From assembly GCA_003508835.1 (NCBI GenBank), contig PUFA01000315.1, positions 434,001 through 498,000 of the forward strand: a DNA stretch of 64,000 nucleotides, given 5' to 3'. The notes under the pieces are model-generated. The model searched no databases. It was not told where the DNA came from and saw nothing but the letters and a program-made list of their open reading frames with translations. The translations under genes were made by a program, and so were the position numbers. This document shows positions 12,865 to 24,204 of the stretch, one piece after another. The stretch's first letter is position 1. The number at the start of each line of letters is the position of its first letter. The stretch is from Eonycteris spelaea. Lineage: Eukaryota; Chordata; Mammalia; Chiroptera; Pteropodidae.

Positions 12865-12940
12865 GGTCCACTTTCAGAGTACTCATTTATCATGCATGCA
12901 TTGACTCATATTATTCATCCATCCATTCATTTATCCATTT
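12865..12940 (+). repeat. Direct repeat copy B
   Basis: Second copy of the 11798-11870 block, 1,067 bases downstream in the same orientation. Both copies begin with GTCCACT and run through TACTCAT..ATCATGCATGCAT into CATCC-rich DNA. Confidence 0.5.
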
Positions 12941-15030
12941 TATTCTTCATTCACTCGCCCAAATGCTGGCAAATTACATGAAGCTCTTTTACCATTAATC
13001 CTCCGAATGAGTTGTCATCTAAGATTGGTTATGTTCTGTTTTTCCCTTCTTGCAGATCTCAGAGACTTGGTTTCCTTTCATTTTAACATTAAAAAAAATA
13101 TATGTATATCTTTAAAGTCATGAAAGAAATATGTTTAATATCAGAGAAATGTAGAATAATTTATAGAGTATTGGGAAGAAACTAGGAAATTATTTTTTTT
13201 TACCACAGTTCCATTATACAAATGAAAAAAACCAAAACACTGCTAACATTTTTAAAAGTCTCTCTTTTTTAATAAGCTGAACAGGTGCAATCATACTAAC
13301 TTCATAAGGGCGCAAATAATAAATTGGTAGTATAGCAGCTTTTGCCTTAGGCTCTGTATTCTTGGGATCCCATGTAAGGACACATAGATAATTTCAGCAG
13401 AAAAATAATTTATGCAGGTATCAGGTAGCTCACAGTATATATTGGAGAAATAGATTTGTATGCTACACAGTTTGGAACAACACTCATATCATAATATAGG
13501 GCTGCTCTCTAGAGACCCATGGCTGCCACCAGGCACAGATACTCTAGTCTGTCACTGAACCTCTGTCAGTCCTACTTCTGACAGCTGGATGTGGCTCATC
13601 CCACCTTACTGGAACAGACCCTATCAGATGCCTGTTTCTTCTAATTGCATTTAAATTGAAGGTTTGCAGTAGTGATTCTGAGTGCTATAACCAAATTCTG
13701 CCTGTACCCTGACTGCAGGGAAAACTGGAAAAATGAATTACTGGGATGGACTCAGAACATGTCAAATTATTCAAACATAAGAAGAGCTTTAAAAAGTACT
13801 AGTGACTCCAAAGCATGAAAAATGTCCCCTAAAGTTTCCCCCTGGCTATGAAACTTCCATACAAAATCAACAACAGCAACCAAATTCTCCAACCTAACTT
13901 AAAAGAACAACTCTTGACCAAATAAAACCTGATGCACCCTTTCTCTAAAAACAAGACAACATAAAAATCTCATTGGTCTTTGCCTCTGCTTCCATGTCCA
14001 ATGTCTTTGCTTACAGCATTTCTCCTCTAGTTTCATCATAATCTTGTCTTGATATTCTATAACATATGAATTAAATTATGAAGTAAAAACCAATAATATG
14101 CCTTACATAAAAGAATAAGAAACAAAGAGAAGAAAATGAAAAGATTATAAATATCATAGAGAATAGAATGAAAATTTTGATGTGTACTATATCATTTCTG
14201 CAAAAGATTGAGGCAATGGTTAATATTTTTGTATCTCTACATGTTTGATTTAACCACCAATAGTGACATTACCTATTTTATTTTTTCAATATCACCATAA
14301 AAGTATGAGACTAAGCCTTTTTCATATTCAGAATCTAAAGATTGTTCTGAATCAGTTTAGGCTTTTGTGTCCTGGTGTTGCTTACAAACTTCTTCTGCTT
14401 TTGAATGTTCTCTGATATATTGCAGGAGAGTTGAAATGTTTACTGTATTTATGGTGCCAGTATGTGGTTGTCTTCTACATAAATAAAAAAACTTTTGCTG
14501 CAACATCATGTTTAATTCTTCGAAGATGGTGTAGCAGTAACAAGGGATCTAAATATAAGTTAAAATTAAAACTCTTGTGTGATAGTAATACCAAAAAACT
14601 CAATTGAGGGTGACAATCAGAAAACAGATATATTGCATGCGTGGCTTAGGACATGTATTGGGACTATTTTAACTTATTCCTCTGAGTGATAATAGGAATA
14701 TATTTTTTGAAATTAGATTATAAAATCTGTGTCAATTTCAGATAGCTTAAAATGTAGAACACATGAATTTTATTATAATACAAACCAGATAACTGAGTCA
14801 TAGCTCTGAACTTAATCAATATTAGTATTTCTTACCCATCCTTATATCCATCAAAACTTCCTTTTAGAATAAAAGGCCTTAAAGCTGACCTGAAGCTTAA
14901 TTTTAAAAATAAAGGCTCCCCCTACTGTGAAAATAGACTATCATGGCAATTAAAAAAGACTAAGAATCAAGACTTTTTGACATATAGATGTCTATCAGTC
15001 CATGCTTATGAAGGGGACCTTTCGTGGTTG
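12941..15030. other. No gene; possibly old repeat at 13.3-14.0 kb
   Basis: No coding frame of interest. The 13.32-14.03 kb part reads like a decayed dispersed repeat, but I cannot name the family. The rest is AT-rich unique-looking DNA. Confidence 0.3.
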
Positions 15031-15240
15031 AACTAAATAAAGTTTGTGGAGTGGTAGCATGGAGAGGTGTATGACTTTGGGCTTATGATTGCTCTAATCC
15101 TCAGTTTCTTTATTTGTAAGATAGGATCACCATATCTTATTTGTTGGTGGATTGCAAACATTTTATAAGGTAGTCATGTGTATATAGTGCCATGAAGAAT
15201 GCCCGGAACCTCACAGTCACTTGGACAAAATAGCCTTTGA
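15030..15240 (+). repeat. MIR SINE
   Basis: MIR order is visible: GTGGTAGCATGGAG, a region equal to 'gactttgggc', then TCCTCAGTTTCTTTATTTGTAAGATAGG (the MIR 'cctcagtttcctcatctgtaaaatggg' block) and a tail with GTGCC. Ancient tRNA-derived SINE. Confidence 0.7.
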
Positions 15241-15244
15241 ATTA

Positions 15245-15375
15245 GTTTACCTTGTTTTCCATTTCATCATATATGGGTCTTAAAATATTTATCTGCTAAG
15301 GCTGTTGTGAGGAGAAGAGATAAATACTATATGTTTATGTAGTATTTGGTCTTTAGTAAATGGTAGTTACCTAGT
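15245..15375 (+). repeat. MIR SINE 3' half
   Basis: CATTTCATCATATATGGGTCTTAAAATA, then GGCTGTTGTGAGGAGAAGAGATAAAT, matching the MIR 'gggttgttgtgaggattaaatgag' section. It lies directly behind another MIR copy in the same orientation. Confidence 0.55.
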
Positions 15376-16095
15376 GTTATAGTTTAGATAGATTTCTGGA
15401 TAAAGAACAATGTGTTACTTCTTTTTTTGTCTAAACTTGAAACTTAATCATTTAATATAGATATCAATGTTACAGAATTGACATTATCAAAGTTAGCTGG
15501 AAAAATAACATAGCTACTTGAGGAGAGGCAGGGCAAAATGGATGTCCTAATAAATACAGAAAATTAATATATTAACTTTGGGGAAAGAGTGATGGAATGT
15601 CAAGGAGAGCCAGGCTGGAGAGAGAGGTAGAGTCACACTGTGGAGGCCTATTAGGCAATTCTGTTTGTTGAGGAAGGTGGAATAGAATCAAGATCTCACT
15701 CAGGCCCTGATGTCTTAGTTTGGGAGAATAACCACTAAAGCTTAAGATAGATAATTGGGCCTATTTAGTATACAGGGATTCTAGTCTGCCCCCATGAGCT
15801 CTTATTTTTTTCCCAGGAAAGTGACAAAGGATTGCAGGATACTTTCTCAGTCTGACATTTTCTGTGAGGAAATTATTCATGTGCTTTCTTGGAGTGGTAT
15901 ATAATGATAATCTCTGGCTTCCGCTAGGGCATTTATTATCAGAAAGAGAACATATTCCAATCAAGCAACAAGTGATCTTTCCCAGCACAGTCCCCTCCTC
16001 ACGAAACTCTTTCTTCCAGCCTGAGCATTTCCCCTTGGGGAGACACACAAGTGACTCATCTTCTCAGTAGAAGGGAGCACTCATTTATAAATTTG
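15376..16095. other. No recognisable feature
   Basis: Two opposed open frames of 68 and 95 codons overlap at 15761-16070. Neither has a recognisable domain and I treat both as chance. Confidence 0.4.
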
Positions 16096-16099
16096 GAGT

Positions 16100-16500
16100 C
16101 TTTTGAAGACAGGTGATAGAAACGCACTTTGAATTAACTGGACCAAGAGGTGAAATATTGGTTCATAAATTGGAAGAGCAGGAGTGTAACTGAAGATGTT
16201 CAGAACCAGAAGTTATGCCACTAACTTTTTCTCAACTTTTGTCTTTGTTTCTCTGTTGTTATTTCATTCTGTTTTGCTGTAAAGAGGCGAAAGCCAGAAA
16301 AAGCTCCGCCCTTATTTTGCAGCTCGAAAAGTCCTCGGATGGACTCTGATTTCTGTCAGACTTAGGCTTTAACCAAGTGGTGTGTGGCCACAGAGATGAG
16401 GTTAGGTCCCACTCAGATTGCATGATTCAGGGTGGGATGACAGTGTTGTCCAAAAGAAGAGTGAGTGCTAGTCATTCCTCAGAAATGGCCCCTCTGGTGA
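16100..16500 (+). repeat. Unclassified old dispersed repeat
   Basis: The phrase pattern GATAGAAACGCACTTTGAATTAACTGG..GGTTCATAAATTGGAAGAGCAGGAGTG resembles a common mammalian dispersed repeat whose family name I cannot assign with confidence. Confidence 0.35.
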
Positions 16501-16654
16501 GGGGGTGTGGGAGTCACTAAGAACTGGGTAATCTGCCTTTGTAGTCTGTGGTTAGTTACCACCTTGTACATAATATTTGTTTCTAACTTCCCATTCCTTT
16601 TACATTCTGCTAGAGATCAGCCTTACTTAGAAGGTTTTCTTTGTGTACTTGTTG

Positions 16655-16760
16655 GAGCAAGTATTTGTTGAGTACTTATTGAGTGCTTGGCTTTGGGAGG
16701 GATTTGGGGTTCAGCATAGTCTCTATCCTCAAGGCACACAAGTACATGTACTTATAACTG
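16655..16760 (-). repeat. L2 LINE 3' end (antisense)
   Basis: GTATTTGTTGAGTACTTATTGAGTGCTTGG followed by GGTTCAGCATAGTCTCTATCCTCAAGGC is the antisense L2 tail. Confidence 0.65.
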
Positions 16761-17003
16761 GAAGTGCAGACATTATATAACCGTTACTGCAAGGCTCCGA
16801 TTAATATTTTTATTTAACTGTGTAATTAAACTACTGTAATCATAGCTTTAATTTATTAGAATTTTCCTTTCAGTGTTTATTTAGTACTCTCTAGATCAGA
16901 TTAGACTCAAATAAACTTAGAGCTGTGGAAGCTGAGTGGTCAAATTCTCTAGTTCCACAATAGCCTCAAGAAGCTATGTGTACAAGTAACAGTCCGTAGG
17001 CTA

Positions 17004-17017
17004 GTTGCCCTGGTAAC
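17004..17017. promoter_or_regulatory. RFX X-box-like palindrome
   Basis: GTTGCCCTGGTAAC is close to the symmetric RFX-family site GTTGCCATGGCAAC (imperfect inverted half-sites). RFX proteins bind X-boxes in ciliary, neuronal and MHC class II control regions. Neighbouring 16.97-17.11 kb has no nameable repeat. Confidence 0.4.
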
Positions 17018-17514
17018 ACCTGTGCATTTTGTCAGGCCCTCAGAAAGATGTGACCCCTAATTAACCTTAAAATTAACAGGCTAACGGCAAAAATTTCATA
17101 ACTCAGAAGGACAGGCAGAAAATATGCTGGAAAATGTACATCTGGGGTGACACTTGTAAACCTGCTGAGATAGTAAAATACTATGGGATTTCAAAAAGCT
17201 GAGAGATTACAAAGCACCAAAATCAGAAGAGTAATCAAGTGTATTTTTTCATCTGTTCAATCCTCCAATCTAAATGCTTTGAAGGAAATTAGAAAAAAAT
17301 GGTTTAGAAATGTATTTAGCCCAACATTTTTTAGAGTAGATGTTGGCTACTAGCATCTAATCTTTCAGAGTTAGGTGTTAGATTAAAAATGGATTTTACT
17401 CTTAAAAGACTATGATTGCATATTTTCGACTTGTCTTTTTTTTTTTTTTTTGTCTTGGGAGTTCAATTGGTTAGGTATCCCAAAACTACTTTACTCTTTA
17501 AAGCCAAAATGCTG

Positions 17515-17615
17515 TATTTTTGCTTAATTATAAAATTTAAATTTTAAATTTTTATTTTTGCTTTATTTTTGCTTTAATTTTTAATTTAGCTTAATTTAAT
17601 ATAATGCTTAATTTT
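17515..17615. repeat. AT-rich low-complexity tract
   Basis: Almost only A and T, built from repeated TTTTTGCTTTAA / GCTTAATTT phrases. No coding content. Confidence 0.85.
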
Positions 17616-17677
17616 TCACACATGACTCATTCTGAGTTGTAAAATTGGGTGGAAGAAGCAACTCTTTGCCCCCAGCC

Positions 17678-18359
17678 TAATTGGGATAAAGTTGACATAC
17701 AACCTATGTCATTGTAAATTTTAAGATATACAACGTAATGACTTGGTATCTGTCTGTCTGTCTATCAAAATGATTACCACAGTAAGGTTAGTTAACACAC
17801 CCATAACCTTACAATTTTTTTTTTGTGGTGAGAACTTTTAAAATATTCTCTCAGCAGCTTTCAAATGTAGAACAGTATTGTTAACTGTAGTCATCATGCT
17901 ATACATTATATTCGCAGAATGTAATCATCTTATAACTAGTAGTTTGTTCTCTTTGACCACCTTAACCCATTATCTCTACCCCCTTATCCCCACTGCCACC
18001 TCTGGCAACCACCAGTCTGTTCTCTGTTTCTATGAGATTTGTTTTTTAAGATTCCACATGTAAGTGAGATCACACAGTATGTCTTTCTCTGTCTGACTTA
18101 TTTCACTTAGCATGATACCCCCTTTCTTTGTTAACCATGATTCTATTGTCTGTATCTATATTGTTTTTGTTTTTTTGTTGTTGTTTGTTACCTTTTGTTT
18201 CATATTCCATATGTGAATGAAATGCTACAGTTTTGCCCCTTTCCATCTGACTTATTAGCTTAGCATAACTTTCTTAAGATCCATACATGTTGTTGCAAAT
18301 GCAGTATTTCACCTTTTTTTTTTTTAATGGCTGAGTAGCATTCCATTGCATATATATTT
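17678..18359 (-). repeat. L1 3' UTR and ORF2 end
   Basis: In plus-strand reading it holds landmarks of the antisense L1 tail: GTTGACATACAACCTATGTC, GAGAACTTTTAAAATATTCTC, CTGGCAACCACCAGTCTGTTC, TCTATGAGATTTG, CACTTAGCATGATACC and GAGTAGCATTCCATTGCATA. A T/G-rich segment at about 18150-18200 looks like a later rearrangement or expansion. Confidence 0.85.
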
Positions 18360-18597
18360 ATACCCATCTTCTTTATGAAATCATCCTTCTATGGACATTT
18401 AGATTTTTCCCATGTTTTAGCTATTGTAAATAATGCTGCAGTGAACATCAGGGTACATATATCTTTATGAATAAGTGTTTTCATATTTTTCAGGTAAATA
18501 CCCAGAAAAGGAATTGCTGGACCATATGATAGTTCTGTTAACTTTTTGAGGAAACTCCATCTGTTTTCCATAGTGGCTGCACTAATTTATATTTTCA
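18360..18597 (-). pseudogene. L1 ORF2 C-terminal fragment
   Basis: Minus-strand translation gives the conserved L1 ORF2 C-terminal motif YGPAIPFLGIYLKN followed by KDICTLMFTAALFTIAKTW, a hallmark of the region near the end of ORF2. ORF2 encodes endonuclease and reverse transcriptase for target-primed retrotransposition; this piece carries neither catalytic domain. At about 18597 it joins directly to a reverse-transcriptase segment that should lie more than 1 kb upstream in an intact L1. Confidence 0.85.
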
Positions 18598-19040
18598 GGA
18601 AACACAACTGAGTTTTGTATGTTTAATTTATATTCAGCAACTTTACTGCATTCATTAATTAGTGCTAACAGTTTTTGGTGGAATCTTTAGGATTTTCCAT
18701 ATATAAGATTATGTCATTTGTAAAAAGATAATTTTACTTCTTCCTTTCTGATTTGCCTTTTATTTCTTTTTCTTGCCTAATCGTCTGGCATGAACTTCCA
18801 GTAGTATGTTGAATAGGATTAGTGAAAGTGGGCATTCTTGTCTTGTTCCTGATCTTGGAGGAAAAGCCTCAACCTTTTGCTATTGAGTATGATATTAGCT
18901 ATGGACTTGAGTATGATATTTGCCATTGAGTATGATATTAGCTGTGGAATGTACGCTGAGTACCTTCCTTCTATACGAAATTTGTTGAAAGTTTTTATCA
19001 TGAGTGGATATTAAATATGTCAAATTTTTGTGTCAATATC
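18598..19040 (-). pseudogene. L1 ORF2 reverse-transcriptase fragment
   Basis: Minus-strand translation includes [20 protein letters not shown], the counterpart of the L1 reverse-transcriptase motif '[26 protein letters not shown]'. The nucleotide sequence matches the antisense L1 RT region (CTTGTTCCTGATCTTGGAGG, GTATGTTGAATAGGATTAGTG). Stops and a small internal triplication at 18883-18940 show decay. Confidence 0.8.
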
Positions 19041-19049
19041 TGTACATTT

Positions 19050-20725
19050 GAGTAAGAAGTCTCCTCTTGCAGACTTCATAGATTCACATTGGCAGAGATG
19101 GTCCTTGGCCAGTCAGCTCAGTTTTGGGTTCTGCATGGGTCAGCTAGTAGTGTCCTTGGGCAGGCAGGGTTTGCTGTTGGAAACTCTTTGGGTAAAGCCA
19201 CTTTCCATGCTCTGAGGTCAGGGGGTGCCACTGGCTGGGCTCTGCATTCAAGCAGGGTCACTTAGTGGGCTTCCTAATGGGGTGGGTTGATGGCTGTGCT
19301 CTGCAGTCAGTTAGGGCCACTAGCTGGGCTCTGCAATCACCTCTGGTTGGACGAAGTTGATGGATTTATTTCCTGGTAGGGTGATGCCACTGGTTGGACT
19401 CCTCAATTGGACAGGACTACTGGCTTGGATCTGCAATTGCTCCTGGTCAGGTTGCGTCTCAGGTTGTGATGGTGCTGATGGTGCTGATGGTGTCCAGGTG
19501 AGGCCAGAGGCTGGGCTTTGAGGTCAGACAAGGACTCAGGCTGTCCTCTGAGATCAAGCAGGGATGCAAACTGTGCCCTGAAGGTGAGGAAGGCTGCAGG
19601 CTGGGCTTCACCATCGGGTCGAAAGGGCACTGGCCAGGCCCTCTGGTCCGGTAGGGCCGCCAGCTGTATCCCACAGTTGAGTGGGGCTAGCGATTGGTGA
19701 TGTTGGGTTGCTGTCGGGGCTCCCTTGTTAATGGGAGCTGCAGGCTATACTCCACCATTGAACAGGGTCACTGGCCAAACTTCCTGCCTGAGCAATGCTT
19801 TAGGCTGCATTCAGCAATAGGGCAAGTCCTGGACTAGTCTGTGCTGCTGGGCAGGGTGGTAGGCTGGGCTTTGTGGCTACAGTAATAAGCTGGTTCAGAG
19901 GCCACTCAGGGTCACTGTTCAGGCTGCTTAACTATGTGGGGCCAGAGGCTATACTTTACAGTCGGGAAAGACAGCTGGCTTGGTGCTTGGTGCCCTGCCC
20001 TAGTAGGGCTATAGGGTGGGCTCTGCACTGCCCAGATTCACTGGTCAGGCTTTCTTGTCTCGCAGAGCTGTAAGGGGTTGGATGCTGTGCTCATCAGTTA
20101 GGTAGGAAGTTAATCTGGTTCCCGCCTGGACGGGGTCATAAAGCGGACTCTACGTCCAGTGACCCTGACAGACTGGTGACCTGAATCAGGCAGAACTGCC
20201 CAAATAGGTCTGCACACTTGGCTCTGCAGATTAGTTGACCCACTGGCTGGCGTCTCCTCGCAGCTGCGAGGAGAAACGGTCTGCCAAGGTCCGAGCACTA
20301 GTTGCCGTAATTCTCGTCCTCCTTCCACACTTCTTTCTGATCCTCAGTGGTCAGCTCGATTTCTCCAGTGATCCATGTGAAGTGAGACCTAACTGAGCCT
20401 CTCGGGAAATGCCCCATAAGGCTGGGGGAGGCGGATGTTCTCCTTGGAGAAACCGTGCTCACAGGAGGACTCTCCGGTGTGGCGCCATGCCAGCCTGGGA
20501 GGGGCGATGCCGTCAGAGGTAGTCACTCATTTCGCCTTCTAAGAGGATCCTTCTTGGTCCTTGGGGTCCGGGGTGGTGGTAATGAGGTTCTTCAGCCTCA
20601 TCTCCAGGTTCTAGAATTTTCACAATGATGTCATGATGTCCTATCTATGGATAGTTGCTAGATTGTTTTCTTATGAGGAGGACTGAAGTTGGGAATGACC
20701 TATATTGCCATCTTGATGATGTCAC
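19050..20725 (-). promoter_or_regulatory. L1 5' UTR with degenerate internal repeats
   Basis: A GC-rich island in AT-rich surroundings. Its lower part is made of many degenerate units of roughly 40-60 bases built on GGCTGGGCTCTGCA and GGGCCACTGGC; the upper part is unique and ends, on the minus strand, with the L1-type start around ACATCATCAAGATGGCAATA. L1 5' UTRs carry the internal promoter and often tandem monomers, so this was probably a promoter. No functional claim is made for the present copy. Confidence 0.65.
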
Positions 20726-23700
20726 TTGATGCTCCAGTTTTATTGGGCATGTTTTGTGCAGAAACAGGGAATACGTGTGCAATTTAATTCTGTGTATTGG
20801 TTTCAATACATAGACTTGCCAACAAATTTAACTACTGTATACTTTTGTGACAACATCTGGATGACAACCAGGCATTGAAACCCTCCAGAAAAGAAGGAAG
20901 GAAAGCTCTTCTGATAAGGAGACCCAGGGAAAATTACAGAATTGACTAGGGAACAATTTCTGTGAAGAAATGGGTTAGTATACATAAATGTTTAAAAGGA
21001 AGACAAAAGTATCCAGATACTTCCTTAAGCAAACTAAACCCTTGAGGTTGAAAATCTCACCGGCACAGCATCTCCTTGACTTTCTTCTTGTCTTTTATCT
21101 GGCTTTCCTCTTCCTTGGTTGTTTCTCAGTAGCTCAGCATAAACACTCAGGAAATAAATCTCTTAAGGACTTATTTCTATGAAAAGACAAGACCGAAGTA
21201 GTTGGTCTGTTTAATATGTTGCTAGCACTAAAAATTATTCAGCCTTTGACAAATTTTGCATGGCTTCCTCATTTCCTGTTCTTCTAACATAACTTCTGTT
21301 TCATGGTGAATGAAATCTTGCTCTCAGCAATTTCAAAGGAACTTCACCTTATCCACATGATTTTAGGGATCAGAGAAGAGGCCAGATTAAATATTAACCT
21401 TCAGCTGTGTTGTTCACGCAGATACTCAGGCAAATTCGACTTTTCTGGGCTGATGTTTGGCAGGGGGTCCTATTTCCTCTAGCTGTAGGCTAGAAATTAT
21501 AGAAGTTATGCAAAGTTAAGGTCTGCTTTGTGAAATTAAATGATAAAATGAACACTAGATACTTGGCAAGGGATTCTTTTTTTATTAACCAAGTGAAGGA
21601 AACCTCATCTACTATAAGCCTGGAATTTTGTTCTTCTTGTTTTTGTTTTTTTCTTTTACCTTTCTGTCAATCTGTCTTTTGTTTGCTTTTTCTTTTTCGT
21701 AATGATCGGGAGAGGGGAGCAGGTGTTCCTACAGTAAATCCTACATTCCTGATGGGATGGTTAGGTTCGCTAAGATTTTTTGACACCTTTGTGAATTGTC
21801 TCATAGCTATAGGACATTTTTTCCCCTCTGTGATATATGGGTTGTGAAATCACTGAGTTGACTATATTCAATACATGGGGGTTATTGTGGGTCATAGAAG
21901 AGAGTGCTGTGACCTCTGGGTACAATATAGGAGTACTGACTCAGATTTCACTGACAGGTGGAATTGCATATTATGTAAATACGGTTAAGATCATGGTTAG
22001 AAGTCAAAAAAATTCTTTTCATTCTTCCACTGTAATTCACATATACTTCCCTTTAAAAATCTGACATAGCTATTTTTTTTTTTTTTTTTTGGTAACAGAG
22101 CTCAAAGTTTATGCCACAATATTGTCATTTATCCTAAGCTAGTAGTGTGTTACCTTTACTTTAATCACTGGCATAGTTGGGGTAAAATTTCTTGTTTCAG
22201 CATATCATTTGGCCTTCTAGATAGGTTTTTATCTCATGTAATTTTTTCCTTTTTAAGTAATATTTTTTTAAAGAAAAAGATCTACCTATCTTTTTCATAT
22301 AAGATGAGCGAGAGGATAAAAATAATAAGTTTAATAAATTGGTGGATTGGCAATTTTGAACTTCTGTTAGGATTAGATAATCTTTTTTGCTAGCACTTTT
22401 TTTTTTCCACTTTGCAAGACGGGCATTATTATTATATTCTACTTTCCTAGGATTTGGGCATTGTCACAATATTCATCGGGCTGTCAAAAGTTTGCTAATG
22501 ACTTAATTCAGTTGTTTAATTACCCTAAATTTAAGTTAGAATTGAACAAAAGCAATTTGATAATCTTTCACTAGATATATTCAAATTTTATAACAGATTC
22601 TTGGTTTAGGTTTTAGCTGCTTTTTTTGTTCAGAGAAATAAATGACCTCTTGGTGCCAATCCAAGTTAAAATGTTTAGCATTTAAAGAATTTTTATACCA
22701 CCTCTGTTCCAAACTTCTTTTCCTATAAGGGACAGTATTTTTCTGAAATGTTTTTTATGCTTAATATTTACAGATTTTCTAACCTGAGTGGAAGCTTCCT
22801 GCTGAAACCCCCTGGAATGTGCCGCAGAGGGGTCTATGATAAACACAATCTCTAATTCCTTATTTGTACTCCAGGCTCCTTTCTTGCCTTCCTTTCCACC
22901 TTTTCTTTTCTCTTAGACCCTGAATTTTTTTCTTATCTGGCAGAACTGCTAGAATCCCTGCTGATAAGTCTCAGCTAGAGTCTCTGTTTCCTGCAGACGG
23001 CAGGAAATGTTTCAGCTCCTCCTTGATTGATAAGAGGTGCAGAGCCCTGCTGAGCAGCTGTAATAAGCAAATCTCGGTTTCAGCAGAAGTGGATGTTTTC
23101 AAGGCATTGATCTCGACCTGAGAGTTTGCTTTACTTTGGAGGTGTCAGGAAGGATGGCTTGGTGTACAGATATGGTCATCGGTCAAGCTGTGGTCATATC
23201 CACTGTGGAATGATCATTCCAAGTTGGAAGGGGACCAGTAAGTGCTGAGATTATGGTACTCAGCCGTGGTTTATGTTGATAACGGGTTCAGCTACATTGC
23301 CATAGTGGCCTTTATATTGAGTTGTTTTTGTTATGACTATTATTGTTTAAGAATTGCATTTTCTAATTAACGGAAGTACTTTAGGTACATTATCTATAAT
23401 ACTCGTTTTGAATGATAACAATGAATATGGAAATTAGGCCAGAGCACAGAATTAAGGATATTTGAATAATTATAGTGCTATCAAGTCAAAATTACTGATG
23501 TCTTTATTTGATGCTGGATTATGTGGAAAACAGCACAAGAACATACGTACTTTGGAAGTTGAAAGTACATCAATTTTGACAGCACTACTGCATAAATTAC
23601 CAAGTAGTTTGGTGATTTTCCCCCCATAAATCTTCAAGTAAAAATAGTAGTTGCAAGGATGAGTTTTGAATTAAATCAGAATGAGTAAACCAATACCACG

Positions 23701-24204
23701 AGAAACTTTTTAAACATGTTTGCTCTTTGAAAGCAAAGTTGTGTAATCTATGTTTGACATAGTACCAAGGTAATAGTGAAATATCATTCTTAGTGTTCAA
23801 AGAGGTGTGCTCTCTGATGAATAGAACTGACTAGAGAGAAATGTAATAAATTAAGTAAATAAGTATATAAAATGTATTTGGTTGAGGGATCCATAGATAT
23901 AAAAATGTAGTTTGTTTTTTTTAATGCCATGTTAGTGTTGGAATGTAATAACTCAGTGGATTTAGAAGCACATGTCTTGGTCAGTATGCATATGATGAGA
24001 CAAATGAAATACAGAGAAGTAGTCTATGAATAGTACACTTTCTTGAGACCACAAACATGAAGTAAATCAAGGATGTAATTGGAATAAGACCAAATGGGAT
24101 AGAAGTCTAGGTTATAGATGAGCTGCACAGGCCCACTCCTAGTTTCTGCAGTAAAGCGACTTGTCTTTTTCATATTACTATGTTAAAAAATTATTGGAGG
24201 TAAC
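20726..24204. other. No gene; T18 run; possible conserved block
   Basis: AT-rich DNA with several chance open frames up to 105 codons in T-rich sequence and a T run at 22073-22090. The part at about 22930-23240 is more GC-rich, with repeated GATAAG motifs on both sides of a CTTGATTGATAAG phrase, and might be conserved noncoding DNA. Confidence 0.35.

Larger units (their letters stand above)
17678..20725 (-). mobile_element. L1 LINE, antisense, internally deleted
   Basis: Read on the minus strand this is an L1 with its 5' end at about 20725 (ACATCATCAAGATGGCAATA), a GC-rich 5' UTR to about 19050, a short reverse-transcriptase segment of ORF2 (about 19040-18600), a jump to the ORF2 C-terminus (about 18597-18360) and an L1 3' UTR to about 17678. 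ORF1, the endonuclease and most of ORF2 are missing, so it cannot move. Both ends are present, so it is not a simple 5' truncation. The 3' UTR type suggests a laurasiatherian mammal. Confidence 0.85.

Noticed and set aside
18389..18571. Host gene on the minus strand
   Set aside because: The peptide is the L1 ORF2 C-terminal motif (YGPAIPFLGIYLKN), so it is a transposon remnant.
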